DNA of 64,000 nucleotides, taken from assembly GCF_014836445.1 (NCBI RefSeq), contig NZ_JACSQV010000008.1, positions 124,001-188,000 on the forward strand, read 5' to 3'. The notes below the pieces were generated by a model. It was not told the origin of the DNA. It ran no database searches and saw only the letters and a list, made by a program, of their open reading frames with translations. Source of the DNA: Cellulomonas avistercoris. GTDB taxonomy: Bacteria; Actinomycetota; Actinomycetes; Actinomycetales; Cellulomonadaceae. Position 1 is the first letter of the stretch. The number at the start of each line of letters is the position of its first letter. Shown one piece after another: positions 25,294 to 34,397 of the stretch. The position numbers and the translations under genes were made by a program.

Positions 25294-25734
25294 ATGAACG
25301 CGACCGTCCTGACCTACCTCGTCTACATCGCGGCCAGCGTCGCGCTGACCATCTGGGTCGCCAGGACCCTCACGCGCAACGGGGACGTCTTCCTCGTCGA
25401 CGTCTTCCACGGGGACGAGAAGATCGCCGCCGCGACCAACCAGCTCCTGGTCGTGGGGTTCTACCTCGTGAACCTCGGCTTCGTCGCCCTCAACCTCCGG
25501 GTGAGCGCGCCCGTCCTGTCGACCCAGCTGGCGATCGAGGCGCTGGCCTCCAAGCTCGGCGCGGTGGCGCTGCTGCTCGGCATCTTCCACCTCGTCAACG
25601 TCTTCGTCCTGAGCCAGGTGCGCCGACGTCGCACGGCCCCCGCCCAGCCGCAGGGTCCCTACACCGTGGCGGGGCAGCACCAGCGGCCGTGGACCGGCCC
25701 GTCGTACGGCGCGCCGACCCCGCCGCAGGGCTGA
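25294..25734 (+). CDS. Membrane protein, 146 residues
   Basis: Three hydrophobic segments: VLTYLVYIAASVALTIWVA, LLVVGFYLVNLGFVALNL and KLGAVALLLGIFHLVNVFVL, then a basic RRRR and a Pro/Gln-rich tail. The conserved-looking loop DVFHGDEKIAAATNQ lies between TM1 and TM2. GAGGAG precedes ATG 25294. Function unknown. Its promoter is embraced by two strong palindromes, so it is under tight control by a factor not identified here. Confidence 0.65.
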   Translation: MNATVLTYLVYIAASVALTIWVARTLTRNGDVFLVDVFHGDEKIAAATNQLLVVGFYLVNLGFVALNLRVSAPVLSTQLAIEALASKLGAVALLLGIFHLVNVFVLSQVRRRRTAPAQPQGPYTVAGQHQRPWTGPSYGAPTPPQG

Positions 25735-25786
25735 GACCGCCACGGCGGGAGGTGGGTGCGACGGGTGACCGCCGGGCGGTCGCAGG

Positions 25787-26353
25787 TCACCGCCATCGGC
25801 CGAGGCTGTCGACGACGGCCGCGATGACGTGCTCGTCGGTGGTGCCGCGCTCGATGGTGGCCCGGTAGTAGAGGGGTCCGATCACCAGGGCGGCGGCGTC
25901 GTGGGGAGCGGTGTGCAGCTCGACCTCCCCGCGTGCCCGGGCGGCCTCCAGGGCGTCGGCCAGCCGGCCGGCGAGCACGGCGGCGAACCGGGCCCGACGG
26001 GCGTCCGCGTCGTCCTCCCACAGGGCCGTGCCGGCCAGGGTGGTCGCGACCACGCGGACGTCGTGGTGGTCGAGCTCGCGGGCGAGGGTGGTCAGCTCCT
26101 GGACCAGCCACTCGCGCGTCGGGGTGGCGGGTGCGTCGAAGAACGGCATGGGCACGGTCGCCATCGCCGCGGCCAGGAGCTGGTCGGTGCGCGGCCAGTG
26201 GCGGTAGACGGTGGCGCGGGCGATCCCCGCCTGCTCGGCGACCCGTGCGTGGGTGACGGCGCCGGGTCCGTGGGCGAGCAGCGCCTCGCGGGCGGCGGTG
26301 ACGATCGCCTCGCGGCTGCGCAGGAACCGGGGGTCGTCGTCGCGGGGGGCCAT
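25787..26353 (-). CDS. TetR-family regulator
   Basis: 188 residues. N-terminal HTH: VTHARVAEQAGIARATVYRHW, then a helical ligand-binding domain. Divergent from the NAD(P)H-binding protein at 26410, with two matching palindromes in the gap, so it most likely represses both itself and the two-gene oxidoreductase operon. Confidence 0.88.
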   Translation of the reverse strand: MAPRDDDPRFLRSREAIVTAAREALLAHGPGAVTHARVAEQAGIARATVYRHWPRTDQLLAAAMATVPMPFFDAPATPTREWLVQELTTLARELDHHDVRVVATTLAGTALWEDDADARRARFAAVLAGRLADALEAARARGEVELHTAPHDAAALVIGPLYYRATIERGTTDEHVIAAVVDSLGRWR

Positions 26354-26365
26354 CCACCGAGTCTA

Positions 26366-26427
26366 TGAGACATCTTGACTCAGAGTGACCTGGGTGGCAC
26401 CTTCCATCTATGAGACAATCTGTCACA
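26366..26427. promoter_or_regulatory. Two 17-bp operators in the TetR/oxidoreductase gap
   Basis: TGAGACATCTTGACTCA (26366-26382) and TGAGACAATCTGTCACA (26411-26427) share the form TGnGnCAnnnTGnCnCA and are preceded by TCTA in both cases. The second covers the start codon at 26410, which may mean the true start is slightly downstream. Confidence 0.6.
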
Positions 26428-27048
26428 CAGCAGCGGGTGCTCGTCCTGGGAGCGACCGGGGCCACGGGACGCCTGGTGGTGGCGACGGCCCTGCGGCGCG
26501 GTCACCACGTCACCGCCCTCGTGCGACGTCCGGGGTCCTTCGCCCCGGCGCGCGGGCTGCGCGAGGTGCAGTGGCACGACGTGCGCGACGTCGCGACCCT
26601 GTCGGCGGCACTGACCGGCGTCGACGCGGTGGTCAGCGCCCTGGGCGGAGCGGCGAGGGGACCGACGTCCGTCTGCACCGACGCCATGGCGGTCACCGTC
26701 CCCGCCATGCAGCGCGCGGGCGTCGCGCGGCTCGTCGTCGTCAGCGCGCACGGCGTCGCCGAGAGCCGCGACCGGTCGGCCTACGCGCTCGCGGTGTGGG
26801 CCGGGGTGGGGGACAGGATGCGTGACAAGGAGGGGATGGAGTCGGTCGTCACCTCCTCAGGCCTGCGCTGGACGGTCGCGCGTCCGCCGAGGCTCACGGA
26901 CGCGCCCGCGACAGGGACATACCGCGTGGCGCCCGACCTGCCGGTGCACCTGTGGACGTCCGTCGGACGCGCGGACCTCGCCGACCTCCTCGTCCGTGAG
27001 GTCGAGGACCCGCGTCACGTGCACGCGTATCCCCGGATCGCCCGGTGA
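26410..27048 (+). CDS. NAD(P)H-binding NmrA/SDR-like protein
   Basis: 212 residues. Rossmann motif VLVLGATGATGRLVV, then DAVVSALGG and RLVVVSAHGV, typical of atypical short-chain reductases that reduce or sense NAD(P)H. No YxxxK pair is evident. The start codon overlaps an operator; a GTG in RVLVLG at 26437 is an alternative. Its TGA overlaps the GTG of the next SDR gene, so they act together. Confidence 0.78.
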   Translation: MRQSVTQQRVLVLGATGATGRLVVATALRRGHHVTALVRRPGSFAPARGLREVQWHDVRDVATLSAALTGVDAVVSALGGAARGPTSVCTDAMAVTVPAMQRAGVARLVVVSAHGVAESRDRSAYALAVWAGVGDRMRDKEGMESVVTSSGLRWTVARPPRLTDAPATGTYRVAPDLPVHLWTSVGRADLADLLVREVEDPRHVHAYPRIAR

Positions 27049-27971
27049 ACGCCCGCCGCTCCCACGTCGCGTCGCCGGTCGTCGACCTCGCCGGGCAGGT
27101 GGCCGTCGTCACCGGGGCAGGCGGGGGGATGGGACGGGTCCTGGTCGAGGAGCTGACGCGCGCCGGCGCGCACGTGGTGGCCGTGGCCCGGGACGCGCCG
27201 CGCACCGAGCGCCTCCTGCGCGAGACCGTCGGGGACGGCAGCCGGTTCGAGGTCGTCGAGGCCGACCTGTCGCTGCGCGACGACGTGGTCGGCGCCGCCG
27301 CGGCGATCGGCTGCCGCCACCCGCACGTGCACGTGCTCGTCAACAACGCCGGCGCGCACTTCCCCGACCGCCGCCTGACCCCCGACGGCGTCGAGAGGCA
27401 CGTCGCCGTGGACTACCTGGCAGCCTTCGGGCTCACCCACCTGCTGCGGGAGAACCTCGCCGCCGCAGCCGGCCGGGTCGTCCACGTCGCGTCCGACACC
27501 CTCAACGACACGCGGCAGGTCAAGCTCCTCGGACGCCCCCGCCCGGCCGACCTCGACCCCGCGCAGCTCGACGACCTCACGCGCATCAACCCCGCCGACG
27601 GCTTCGTCGCCTTCGAGGCGTACGCGCGCGCCAAGCTCCTCACCGTCACGAGCGGCTACCACCTCGCGCGCCTCCTGCGGCCGCACGGGGTCACCGTGAA
27701 CTCGGTGCACCCGGGCATCGTCGCCACCGGCATCGTCGACGACCTCGTCCCGGCGGCACTGCGTCCGCTCGGCGGGCTCATCCGCAGCGGCATGCGGACG
27801 CCCCGTGACGGCGCCTCCGCCGCGTTGCGCCTGGCCACGGAACCCGCGCTGGCCGGGGTCAGCGGGCGCTACTACCGCCGGGAGGTGGAGGCGACGACGC
27901 CCGCCGTCTCCCACGACCCGGCGGTGCAGCAGCGGCTGCACGACGTGAGCGTCAGGTGGTTCGACGGTTGA
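27045..27971 (+). CDS. Short-chain dehydrogenase/reductase
   Basis: 308 residues. Cofactor motif TGAGGGMG, NNAG in LVNNAGAHF and the YARAK catalytic pair are present. It resembles retinol-dehydrogenase-like SDRs. Coupled to the preceding NmrA-like gene and, through the divergent TetR, probably induced by a small hydrophobic compound. Substrate unknown. Confidence 0.88.
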   Translation: MNARRSHVASPVVDLAGQVAVVTGAGGGMGRVLVEELTRAGAHVVAVARDAPRTERLLRETVGDGSRFEVVEADLSLRDDVVGAAAAIGCRHPHVHVLVNNAGAHFPDRRLTPDGVERHVAVDYLAAFGLTHLLRENLAAAAGRVVHVASDTLNDTRQVKLLGRPRPADLDPAQLDDLTRINPADGFVAFEAYARAKLLTVTSGYHLARLLRPHGVTVNSVHPGIVATGIVDDLVPAALRPLGGLIRSGMRTPRDGASAALRLATEPALAGVSGRYYRREVEATTPAVSHDPAVQQRLHDVSVRWFDG

Positions 27972-28088
27972 CCGCGCCCGGGCACGCGCCCTGCGACGCA
28001 TGAGGCCGAGCACACCGAGTGCCACCAGCACGCCGAGCGTGCCGGTCGGCCGCGGTGAGCAGTGCGGGGGAGCGTCGCAGGTTCGCCG

Positions 28089-28496
28089 TCACCGCGCCGT
28101 GCCGGCGAACCGGGCGACCGCCTCGGCCGTCACGGGCGTGAACAGGTTCACGAGGGTCCCGTCGGGGTCGCGGACGAGCAGCGAGCGGTTGCCCCAGGGC
28201 ATCGTGGTCGGCTCGGCGACGACCTCGACCGAGCCCTCCGGCAGTGCCGCGAACGTCGCGTCGACGTCGTCGACCAGGAGCTCGACGATGGCGGAGTGGT
28301 TGTCGGCGGCGCGCGCGGCACCGGGGCCGAGGAGCGCGACCGTGCGGACGCTGCCGATCGCGATCGTGCCGCCGACGGTGCGCAGCTCCGCGAAGTCGGG
28401 CGACGGCCGGTCGGCGACCAGGCCGGTGAGCTGCTCGTAGAAGGCGACGAGGCGTGGCACGTCGGCGGTGATGAGGCGGACGGAGACGAGGTTCAC
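28089..28496 (-). CDS. VOC/glyoxalase-family protein
   Basis: 135 residues with the beta-alpha-beta-beta-beta pattern of the fold: VSVRLITADVPRLVAFYEQLTGL and LLVRDPDGTLVNLFTPV. Such proteins are metal-dependent dioxygenases, glyoxalases or drug-binding proteins. It lies just downstream of a WYL regulator on the same strand and may be its target. GGAGG precedes ATG 28496. Confidence 0.85.
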   Translation of the reverse strand: MNLVSVRLITADVPRLVAFYEQLTGLVADRPSPDFAELRTVGGTIAIGSVRTVALLGPGAARAADNHSAIVELLVDDVDATFAALPEGSVEVVAEPTTMPWGNRSLLVRDPDGTLVNLFTPVTAEAVARFAGTAR

Positions 28497-28601
28497 GGTG
28501 ACCTCCGGAAGGGTGTGGGTGGTCGCGCGGCCACGCGATCGGCACCACGGTGGACCTGCCCGGCGACACCCCGGTGTCGGTGTTCTGACGCCGCGCGTCG
28601 A

Positions 28602-29300
28602 TCACAGGAACGTCAGCGTGCGCAGGTCGCCCTCCGGCACCTGCACGTCCCCGGGGTGCACCGTGCGACGCGGCGCGGTCTCCGCGGTGGCGGTGACCCG
28701 GTCGACGCGGTCGAGCCGGAAGGCCCGCAGCCCGTCGCGCAGGCGGCACCAGCCGAGCAGGTACCAGCCGGTCGTCGAGCCGACGTACCCCACCGGCTCG
28801 ACGTCGCGCGTGGTGGACCGGCCGTCCCGGTCGGTGTACCGGATCCGCAGGACCCGCCGCGCGGACACCGCGTCGGTGAGCAGCGGCGGGACGACCGGCG
28901 CGTCGGGGTCGGCGCCCACGAGGTGCACCCGTGAGACGAGGTCCTGCGCCGCCGCTGCGTCGTCGTCGCGCATGGCGGCGAGGAGCTTGCGCAGCGCGGT
29001 CCTGCCGGCGGCGTGGAAGGGCGTCCCCACGGCCCCGTGCAGCGCGACGGCGACGGCGACCGCCTCGTCCGGGCTGAAGTTGACCGGCGGCAGCGTCCGG
29101 GAGCGGTCCAGGCAGTAGCCGCCGGTGCGCCCCGGCTCGGCCCAGACGGGCGTGCCTGCCTGCTGCAGCGCGCTGATGTCCCGCTCGATCGTGCGCGTGC
29201 TGACCTCGAACCGCGCCGCCAACCAGGTCGCGCTCCGCGGGCGCGGTGCGACGGCACGGAGCTCCTCCACCAGCGCGTACAGCCGGTCGGTCCGGTTCAT
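28602..29300 (-). CDS. YafY-type HTH/WYL transcriptional regulator
   Basis: 232 residues. An N-terminal winged HTH (SATWLAARFEVSTRTIERDI) and a C-terminal WYL domain (GWYLLGWCRLRDGLRAFRLDRV). WYL domains bind nucleic-acid or nucleotide ligands. ATG 29300 gives the usual family length; the frame runs further upstream without a better start. Likely controls the VOC gene that follows. Confidence 0.88.
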   Translation of the reverse strand: MNRTDRLYALVEELRAVAPRPRSATWLAARFEVSTRTIERDISALQQAGTPVWAEPGRTGGYCLDRSRTLPPVNFSPDEAVAVAVALHGAVGTPFHAAGRTALRKLLAAMRDDDAAAAQDLVSRVHLVGADPDAPVVPPLLTDAVSARRVLRIRYTDRDGRSTTRDVEPVGYVGSTTGWYLLGWCRLRDGLRAFRLDRVDRVTATAETAPRRTVHPGDVQVPEGDLRTLTFL

Positions 29301-29528
29301 CCGGCGACCATAGGCCCGCCGCGGGGCGCCCGCGCGGGTCCGCTGGGGTCGGGGCTGCTCACGGCCGGCATCCTCGGGACCGTCATCCGGGAGATCCAGG
29401 CGGGCCTGGCTGCGCCGTGACGACCGTGGGCCGCCCGACTGAACGACCCGCTCGGCCGCACCCGATGACATCGCGGCCGCACCGCGGTCTTCACGTCGAC
29501 CCCACGTCCCCGCGAAGGCCGAGGAACC

Positions 29529-30191
29529 GTGAAGCTCCTCCTGACGTCAGGCGGCGTCACCAACGCCGCCATCCACGCGGCGCTCGAGCGGATGCTCGGC
29601 AAGCCGGTCGCCGAGAGCCGGGCCCTGTGCATCCCGACGGCGCAGTGGGGCCACCCGATGTGCGGCCCCGCGAGCGTGCGCAGGCTGATCGCCGCGGAGC
29701 CGGGCGTCGAGCGCCTGAGCGGGCTGGGGTGGGCGTCGCTCGGCGTCCTCGAGCTCACGGCCCTGCCGACGATCGGTGCCGAGCGGTGGGTGCCGTGGGT
29801 GCGCGAGGCCGACGTGCTGCTCGTCGACGGCGGCGACGCGACCTACCTGGCCCACTGGGTGCGCGCGTCCGGCCTGGCCGACCTGCTGCCCTCCCTGCCG
29901 GGCGCGGTGTGGGTCGGCGTGAGCGCCGGCAGCATGGTGATGGCGCCGCGGATCGGGTCGTGGTTCGTCGAGTGGCCGGACGCGCCGGACGACCGCACGC
30001 TCGGTGTCGTCGACTTCGCGATCTTCCCGCACCTCGACGCCTTCCCGTCGAACACCCTGGCGGACGCGCAGCGGTGGGCCGCCGACATCGCCGGCCCCGC
30101 CTACGCGATCGACGAGCAGACCGCGATCGCGGTCGTCGACGGCACCGTCGAGGTCGTCTCCGAGGGGCAGTGGGTCCGGTTCGGCGCCTGA
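29529..30191 (+). CDS. Peptidase E-like (S51) protein
   Basis: 220 residues. LLLTSGGVTN at the N-terminus, VDGGDATYL and the nucleophile motif GVSAGSMV place it in the S51/class I glutamine-amidotransferase-like fold. Peptidase E cuts Asp-X dipeptides; cyanophycinase is a relative. The catalytic Ser is intact. A GAGGAACC site precedes ATG 29529. Confidence 0.85.
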   Translation: MKLLLTSGGVTNAAIHAALERMLGKPVAESRALCIPTAQWGHPMCGPASVRRLIAAEPGVERLSGLGWASLGVLELTALPTIGAERWVPWVREADVLLVDGGDATYLAHWVRASGLADLLPSLPGAVWVGVSAGSMVMAPRIGSWFVEWPDAPDDRTLGVVDFAIFPHLDAFPSNTLADAQRWAADIAGPAYAIDEQTAIAVVDGTVEVVSEGQWVRFGA

Positions 30192-30257
30192 CCCCGACCA
30201 CCCGGGGCCGTCCTGCGACCTGCTGCGGCGACGAGGAGCCTCTGCCACCCTGGTCGC

Positions 30258-31199
30258 GTGACGGGGGGCAGCACGCGTGCCGCAGAGCACGACGTCGACG
30301 CGTCGAGGGCCCGCGCCCCCGAGCGACGGTGGTGGCTGCTCGTCGCTGTCGGGCTGCTGGTGGTCGTCGCCTCGTACGTGGGGCTGGTGCTGACGCCGGC
30401 GGGCCAGGCCGTGGAGAACGCCGCGCTGCGCGGTGCGGACCAGGTGGCCGCCACGACGCGCACGGAGGCCGACGACGCGCTCGCGGGGATCACCGTGGGC
30501 TCGCTCGCCGTCGCGTGCGCGATCATCGCGGTCGTCGGGCTGCTGCGCCGCTCGGTCCCGCTCGCGGCCGCGGCGCTCGGGACCGTGGTGGTGGCGCTCC
30601 TGGTCGCCGAGGCCCTCAAGCGGGTGGTGCTGACGCGCCCCGCCCTGGTCGAGGCGTCCGAGGCCTACACCGGCAACAGCTTCCCCAGCGGGCACACCAC
30701 GATCGCCCTCGGCGTGCTCGCGGCCACGCTGCTGCTCGCGACGTGGCGGTCCCGCGGGGTGGTGATGTTCTTCGTCGCGAGCTGGGCCGTGGCGATCGCC
30801 GGGTACACGATCACGGCGAAGTGGCACCGGCTGAGCGACACGCTCGGGTCGGCCGGCATCGTCCTCGTCGTGGCCTCGCTCGCGGCGCTGTGGCTGCACC
30901 GGCGGGGACTGGTCCGCCGCGTCGAGACCGCTGGGCACCGTGCGCGGATCTGGCTCGTCGTCGTGCCGCTGGCTCTCAGCCTGCTCGTGGGGGTCGGCCT
31001 GGGCGCCTTCCTGCTGGTCGCGACCGGGGACCTGCTCGACCAGGACCCGGTCACCGACGACAACGTGTTCCTCGCCTTCCAGCTGCTCGCCGGCTCGGGG
31101 TCGGTCGCCACCGCGCTGGCGCTGTGGTGGAGCTGGCACCGCCTCGAGGTCGCGACCCCGGCGCGGCGCATCACGCGACGGGGAACGTCACTCCCGTGA
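30258..31199 (+). CDS. PAP2-family membrane phosphatase
   Basis: 313 residues with about six TM segments. The three phosphatase motifs are seen: LKRVVLTRP, FPSGH and a degenerate third motif AKWHRLSDTLGS (His and Asp kept). Such enzymes remove phosphate from undecaprenyl pyrophosphate or phosphatidic acid on the outer face of the membrane. GTG 30258. It overlaps the convergent SDR gene by 29 nt. Confidence 0.85.
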   Translation: MTGGSTRAAEHDVDASRARAPERRWWLLVAVGLLVVVASYVGLVLTPAGQAVENAALRGADQVAATTRTEADDALAGITVGSLAVACAIIAVVGLLRRSVPLAAAALGTVVVALLVAEALKRVVLTRPALVEASEAYTGNSFPSGHTTIALGVLAATLLLATWRSRGVVMFFVASWAVAIAGYTITAKWHRLSDTLGSAGIVLVVASLAALWLHRRGLVRRVETAGHRARIWLVVVPLALSLLVGVGLGAFLLVATGDLLDQDPVTDDNVFLAFQLLAGSGSVATALALWWSWHRLEVATPARRITRRGTSLP

Positions 31200-32070
31200 G
31201 CTCCTCGGAGACGGCCCACAGCCGCTGCTGGGTGGCCTGGTCGTGGGACGCAGGGCTGGAGGTCACGAGCCGGGGGTACCCACGGATCTCCCGCCGGCCG
31301 CCGGGACCGTAGTACTGCCCGCCGACGACGCCCGGGTCGGTGGCGGCGCGCAGGGTGGGCAGGGCGCCCATCTCGGCCGGCTGGAACAGCGGGGCCAGCC
31401 AGGTCAGGGGCACCCTGAGCGCGGTGGGTGCGTTGCGGGCGAGGTCGGTGCGGGACACACCGGGGTGGGCCGCCGTCGCGATCGTGGTGCCGTGCGGCGC
31501 GAGCCGGCGCTGCAGCTCGTAGGTGAACATCAGGTTCGCGAGCTTGGCCTGGCCGTAGGCGGCGGCGCGGTCGTACGAGCGCTCCCACTGCAGGTCGTCG
31601 AAGTGGATGGCGGCGCGGATGCGGTGACCGGTGCTGCTGACCGTCACGACGCGCGAGCCGGGGACCGGCAGCAGCCGGTCCAGGAGCAGGCCGGTGAGCG
31701 CGAAGTGGCCCAGGTGGTTGGTGCCGAGCTGCAGCTCGAACCCGTCGGCGGTCGTCTGCTTCGGGGTGTACATCACGCCCGCGTTGTTGATCAGGAGGTC
31801 GATGCGCGGGTGGGCGGCGCGCAGGTCGGCCGCGGCGGAGCGGATCGACGCGAGGGACGTCAGGTCGAGGGCCTGGACGGCGACGTCGCCGGTGATGCGG
31901 GCAGCGGCCTGCTTGCCCTTCTCGACGTCGCGGACGGCCAGGACCACGCGCGCACCGTGCTCCGCGAGCATCCGGGCCGTCTCGAAGCCCAGCCCGCTGT
32001 TGGCGCCGGTCACGACCGCCACCCGCCCGGCCTGGTCGGGGATGTCCTGCTCGGTCCAGGTGCTGCTCAT
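31171..32070 (-). CDS. Short-chain dehydrogenase/reductase (retinol-dehydrogenase-like)
   Basis: 299 residues. TGANSGLG cofactor motif, NNAGVMY, and YGQAK as the catalytic Tyr/Lys pair with Ser in TVSSTGH. Divergent from a TetR gene, with two operators between them, so it is probably induced by the TetR ligand. Substrate unknown; the family acts on lipophilic alcohols and ketones. Confidence 0.92.
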   Translation of the reverse strand: MSSTWTEQDIPDQAGRVAVVTGANSGLGFETARMLAEHGARVVLAVRDVEKGKQAAARITGDVAVQALDLTSLASIRSAAADLRAAHPRIDLLINNAGVMYTPKQTTADGFELQLGTNHLGHFALTGLLLDRLLPVPGSRVVTVSSTGHRIRAAIHFDDLQWERSYDRAAAYGQAKLANLMFTYELQRRLAPHGTTIATAAHPGVSRTDLARNAPTALRVPLTWLAPLFQPAEMGALPTLRAATDPGVVGGQYYGPGGRREIRGYPRLVTSSPASHDQATQQRLWAVSEELTGVTFPVA

Positions 32071-32112
32071 GGTGTGCTCCTCGCGCCGTGGGGTCGTGTC
32101 GAGGAACGTAAC

Positions 32113-32147
32113 AGACCGGTGGTCTCTTCACAAGGGACCGCTGGTTC
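32113..32147. promoter_or_regulatory. TetR operator pair between SDR and TetR genes
   Basis: AGACCGGTGGTCT (32113-32125) and GGACCGCTGGTTC (32135-32147), both of form GACCnnnGGT, lie 22 bp apart centre to centre, two helical turns. They overlap the promoter of the TetR gene, whose -10 TAGCCT (32155-32160) ends 6 nt before ATG 32167 (leaderless). Confidence 0.65.
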
Positions 32148-32166
32148 TTTACGGTAGCCTGGCTCG

Positions 32167-32832
32167 ATGACGTTCCAGCGGGCGCGCAGCGAGGAGCAGC
32201 GGGAGGTCCGCCGCCGGGCCATCCTCGACACGGCGGCGACGATGCTCGACGAGATGCCCGTGGCCGGCGTCAGCCTCAACGAGCTCAGCCGCCGCGTGGG
32301 CCTGGCCAAGTCGAACGTGCTGCGGTACTTCGAGTCGCGCGAGGCCGTCCTGCTCGACCTGCTGGACGACTTCCTCGCGGACTGGCTCGCCGACCTGGCG
32401 GACGAGCTGGCCGCGGACGTCGAACCCGACGCGGCGCCCGAGGTGAGGGCGCGCCAGCTCGCCGACGTCCTCAGCCGCTCGCTCGCCGCCCGCACGGCGC
32501 TGTGCGACCTCTTCGGCGCGCAGGGCGGCGTCCTGGAGCACAACGTCTCGGTCGACGTGGTCAAGCGCCACAAGCGGACCTCGCTCGCGCTGCTGGAGAC
32601 CATGTCCGACCTCGTGCGTCGCCACGTTCCCGAGCTCGGCGACGGCGCGCAGCTCTTCTGCCTGACGACCCTGGTGTCGGCGGGAGCCCTGTCGACGTAC
32701 GCGCCCCCGCCGCCCAGCGTCCTGGCCGCCTACGCCGACGAGCCTGCGCTGGCCGTGCTGCACCTCGACCCGCAGGACGCGCTGCGGGTCGTCCTCACCT
32801 CGGCCCTCCTGGGGGCGCTGCCGCGGGAGTGA
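32167..32832 (+). CDS. TetR-family regulator
   Basis: 221 residues. HTH in VSLNELSRRVGLAKSNVLRYF followed by SREAVLLDLLDDFL; the C-terminal domain is of the tetracyclin-repressor-like type. Expected to repress itself and the divergent SDR via the GACCnnnGGT sites. The mRNA is probably leaderless. Confidence 0.9.
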   Translation: MTFQRARSEEQREVRRRAILDTAATMLDEMPVAGVSLNELSRRVGLAKSNVLRYFESREAVLLDLLDDFLADWLADLADELAADVEPDAAPEVRARQLADVLSRSLAARTALCDLFGAQGGVLEHNVSVDVVKRHKRTSLALLETMSDLVRRHVPELGDGAQLFCLTTLVSAGALSTYAPPPPSVLAAYADEPALAVLHLDPQDALRVVLTSALLGALPRE

Positions 32833-32896
32833 GGTCGACCGGCCTCGCCGAAACGGCTTCCTGGTGGCGGGCCACCAGCGCTAGCGTGGACGAGCC

Positions 32897-32977
32897 GTGC
32901 AAGACGACGAGGAGGTGGTACCCGTGGACGCAGGATCGACAGGGGTGCTCCCCTCCGACGTCACGGTCGGACGGTAG
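32897..32977 (+). CDS. Possible 26-residue leader peptide
   Basis: GTG 32897 starts a short acidic peptide (VQDDEEVVPVDAGSTGVLPS, then six more residues) ending at TAG 32975. A TAGCGT box (32882-32887) precedes it closely. A hairpin with 8-bp arms (32984-32991 and 33003-33010) follows, right before the next gene. The layout resembles a leader/attenuator, but conservation is unknown. Confidence 0.25.
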   Translation: MQDDEEVVPVDAGSTGVLPSDVTVGR

Positions 32978-33022
32978 GTCGTCCGGGAGCCCCGCCCACG
33001 CAGGCTCCCGAAGGGTACGACC

Positions 33023-33742
33023 ATGCGACTTACCTCCGAGCACGCTCTCGACGACGGCGTCCTGGAGCGCGACTTCCTCCTCGGCGACATTCCCGGGACG
33101 CTGTGGACGCCCCCGTCCACGGCTCCGCTGATCCTGATGGCCCACAACAACGGCCTGCCCAGGTCGGACGCCCGGCTGGTGGCCCGGGCGCGGTACACGG
33201 CTGCGGAGCACGGCTACGCCGTGGCCACCATCGACGCGGCGGGGTGCGGTGACCGGCCCCGGTCCGCGGCCGACGAGCGGGTCCGCGCCGAGCTGCGCCG
33301 GGCGGTGCGGGCCGGCGAACCGGCCGACGAGCTCCTCGAGTCCGTCGTCGGCCCGCTGGTCGTCGGCGCCGTCCCGGACTGGCGCACCGCCCTGGACGCC
33401 CTCCTCGAGCTGCCCGGCATCACGGGTCCCGTCGGGTACTCCGGGTGGGCGGCGCTGGGCATCCGGCTCGCGGCCGTCGAGCCGCGGATCGCCGCCGCCT
33501 GCCTGTACGCCGGCGGCTACGTCCCTCGCGCCCAGCACGAGGACGCGCGGCACGTGACGGCCCCGCTGCTGCTCCTGCTGCAGTGGGACGACGAGGGGAA
33601 CCCCCGGCAGCGCGCCCTCGACCTGTTCGACGCCTTCGGCAGCACCGAGAAGACGCTGCACGCGAACAGGGGCGGGCACCTGGCCACGCCGCGCTTCGAG
33701 CTCGAGGACTCGTGCCGGTTCTACGACCGGCACCTGAGGTGA
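33023..33742 (+). CDS. Alpha/beta-hydrolase, dienelactone-hydrolase-like
   Basis: 239 residues. IPGTLWTPPSTAPLILMAHN gives the first strands, the elbow GYSGWAALG carries the nucleophile Ser, and a late NRGGHLATP provides a candidate catalytic His. The intermediate LLLLLQWDDEGNP holds a candidate acid. Substrate unknown. It is preceded by a possible leader peptide and hairpin. Confidence 0.8.
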   Translation: MRLTSEHALDDGVLERDFLLGDIPGTLWTPPSTAPLILMAHNNGLPRSDARLVARARYTAAEHGYAVATIDAAGCGDRPRSAADERVRAELRRAVRAGEPADELLESVVGPLVVGAVPDWRTALDALLELPGITGPVGYSGWAALGIRLAAVEPRIAAACLYAGGYVPRAQHEDARHVTAPLLLLLQWDDEGNPRQRALDLFDAFGSTEKTLHANRGGHLATPRFELEDSCRFYDRHLR

Positions 33743-33776
33743 GGCCGGGCCGTCGGGACACCCGCCTCGCGCGTCG

Positions 33777-34334
33777 TCACGCCTGCGACCCGGAGCCGGA
33801 CCCCGTCCAGGAGGACGACCGGATGCGGTAGAGCACGCTGCGCCGCAGGGGGTGGCCCTGCGGGATGGTCGGGTAGTCGAAGTCGTCGGCGGGGTCACGC
33901 GTCATGCCGATCCGCCGCATGACGGCGCGCGACCGCTCGTTGCCCACCGCGGTGAACGACACGATCTCCGTCAGCCCGACCTCCTCGAAGCCCACGGCCA
34001 GCGCTGCGCGTGCGGCTTCGGTCGCGTAGCCGTGACCCCACGCCCAGCGGGCGAGCCGCCACCCGACCTCGACGAGCGACGTGTCCCACGTCGGGCGGGC
34101 CAGTCCCGTGAACCCGGCGAAGCGCCCGTCGACCTCGACCGCCCACAGGCCCCACCCGTTGGCCTCCAGGCCGGCCCGCGCCCGCGCGGCGAGGGCGTCG
34201 CTGGCCTCGCGCGTCAGCGGTGCGGGGAAGTGCTCCATGACCTCGGGGTCCGCGTTCATCACGGCGAACGGCTCGAGGTCGGCGTCCGTCCACTGGCGCA
34301 TGACGAGGCGGTCGGTCCGACGTTCGGGGGTCAT
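33777..34334 (-). CDS. RimJ/RimL-type GNAT acetyltransferase
   Basis: 185 residues. Typical start RTDRLVMRQWTDADLEPFAVM, the WRLARWAWGHGYATEAARA segment for acetyl-CoA and the SRAVMRRIGM end. Such enzymes acetylate protein N-termini or small amines. ATG 34334. Confidence 0.9.
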   Translation of the reverse strand: MTPERRTDRLVMRQWTDADLEPFAVMNADPEVMEHFPAPLTREASDALAARARAGLEANGWGLWAVEVDGRFAGFTGLARPTWDTSLVEVGWRLARWAWGHGYATEAARAALAVGFEEVGLTEIVSFTAVGNERSRAVMRRIGMTRDPADDFDYPTIPQGHPLRRSVLYRIRSSSWTGSGSGSQA

Positions 34335-34397
34335 CGGGGCACCCTACGCGGACGCGCGGCTGACGTGGGAGTGGTCACAGATGCGCGGCACTGGCCG

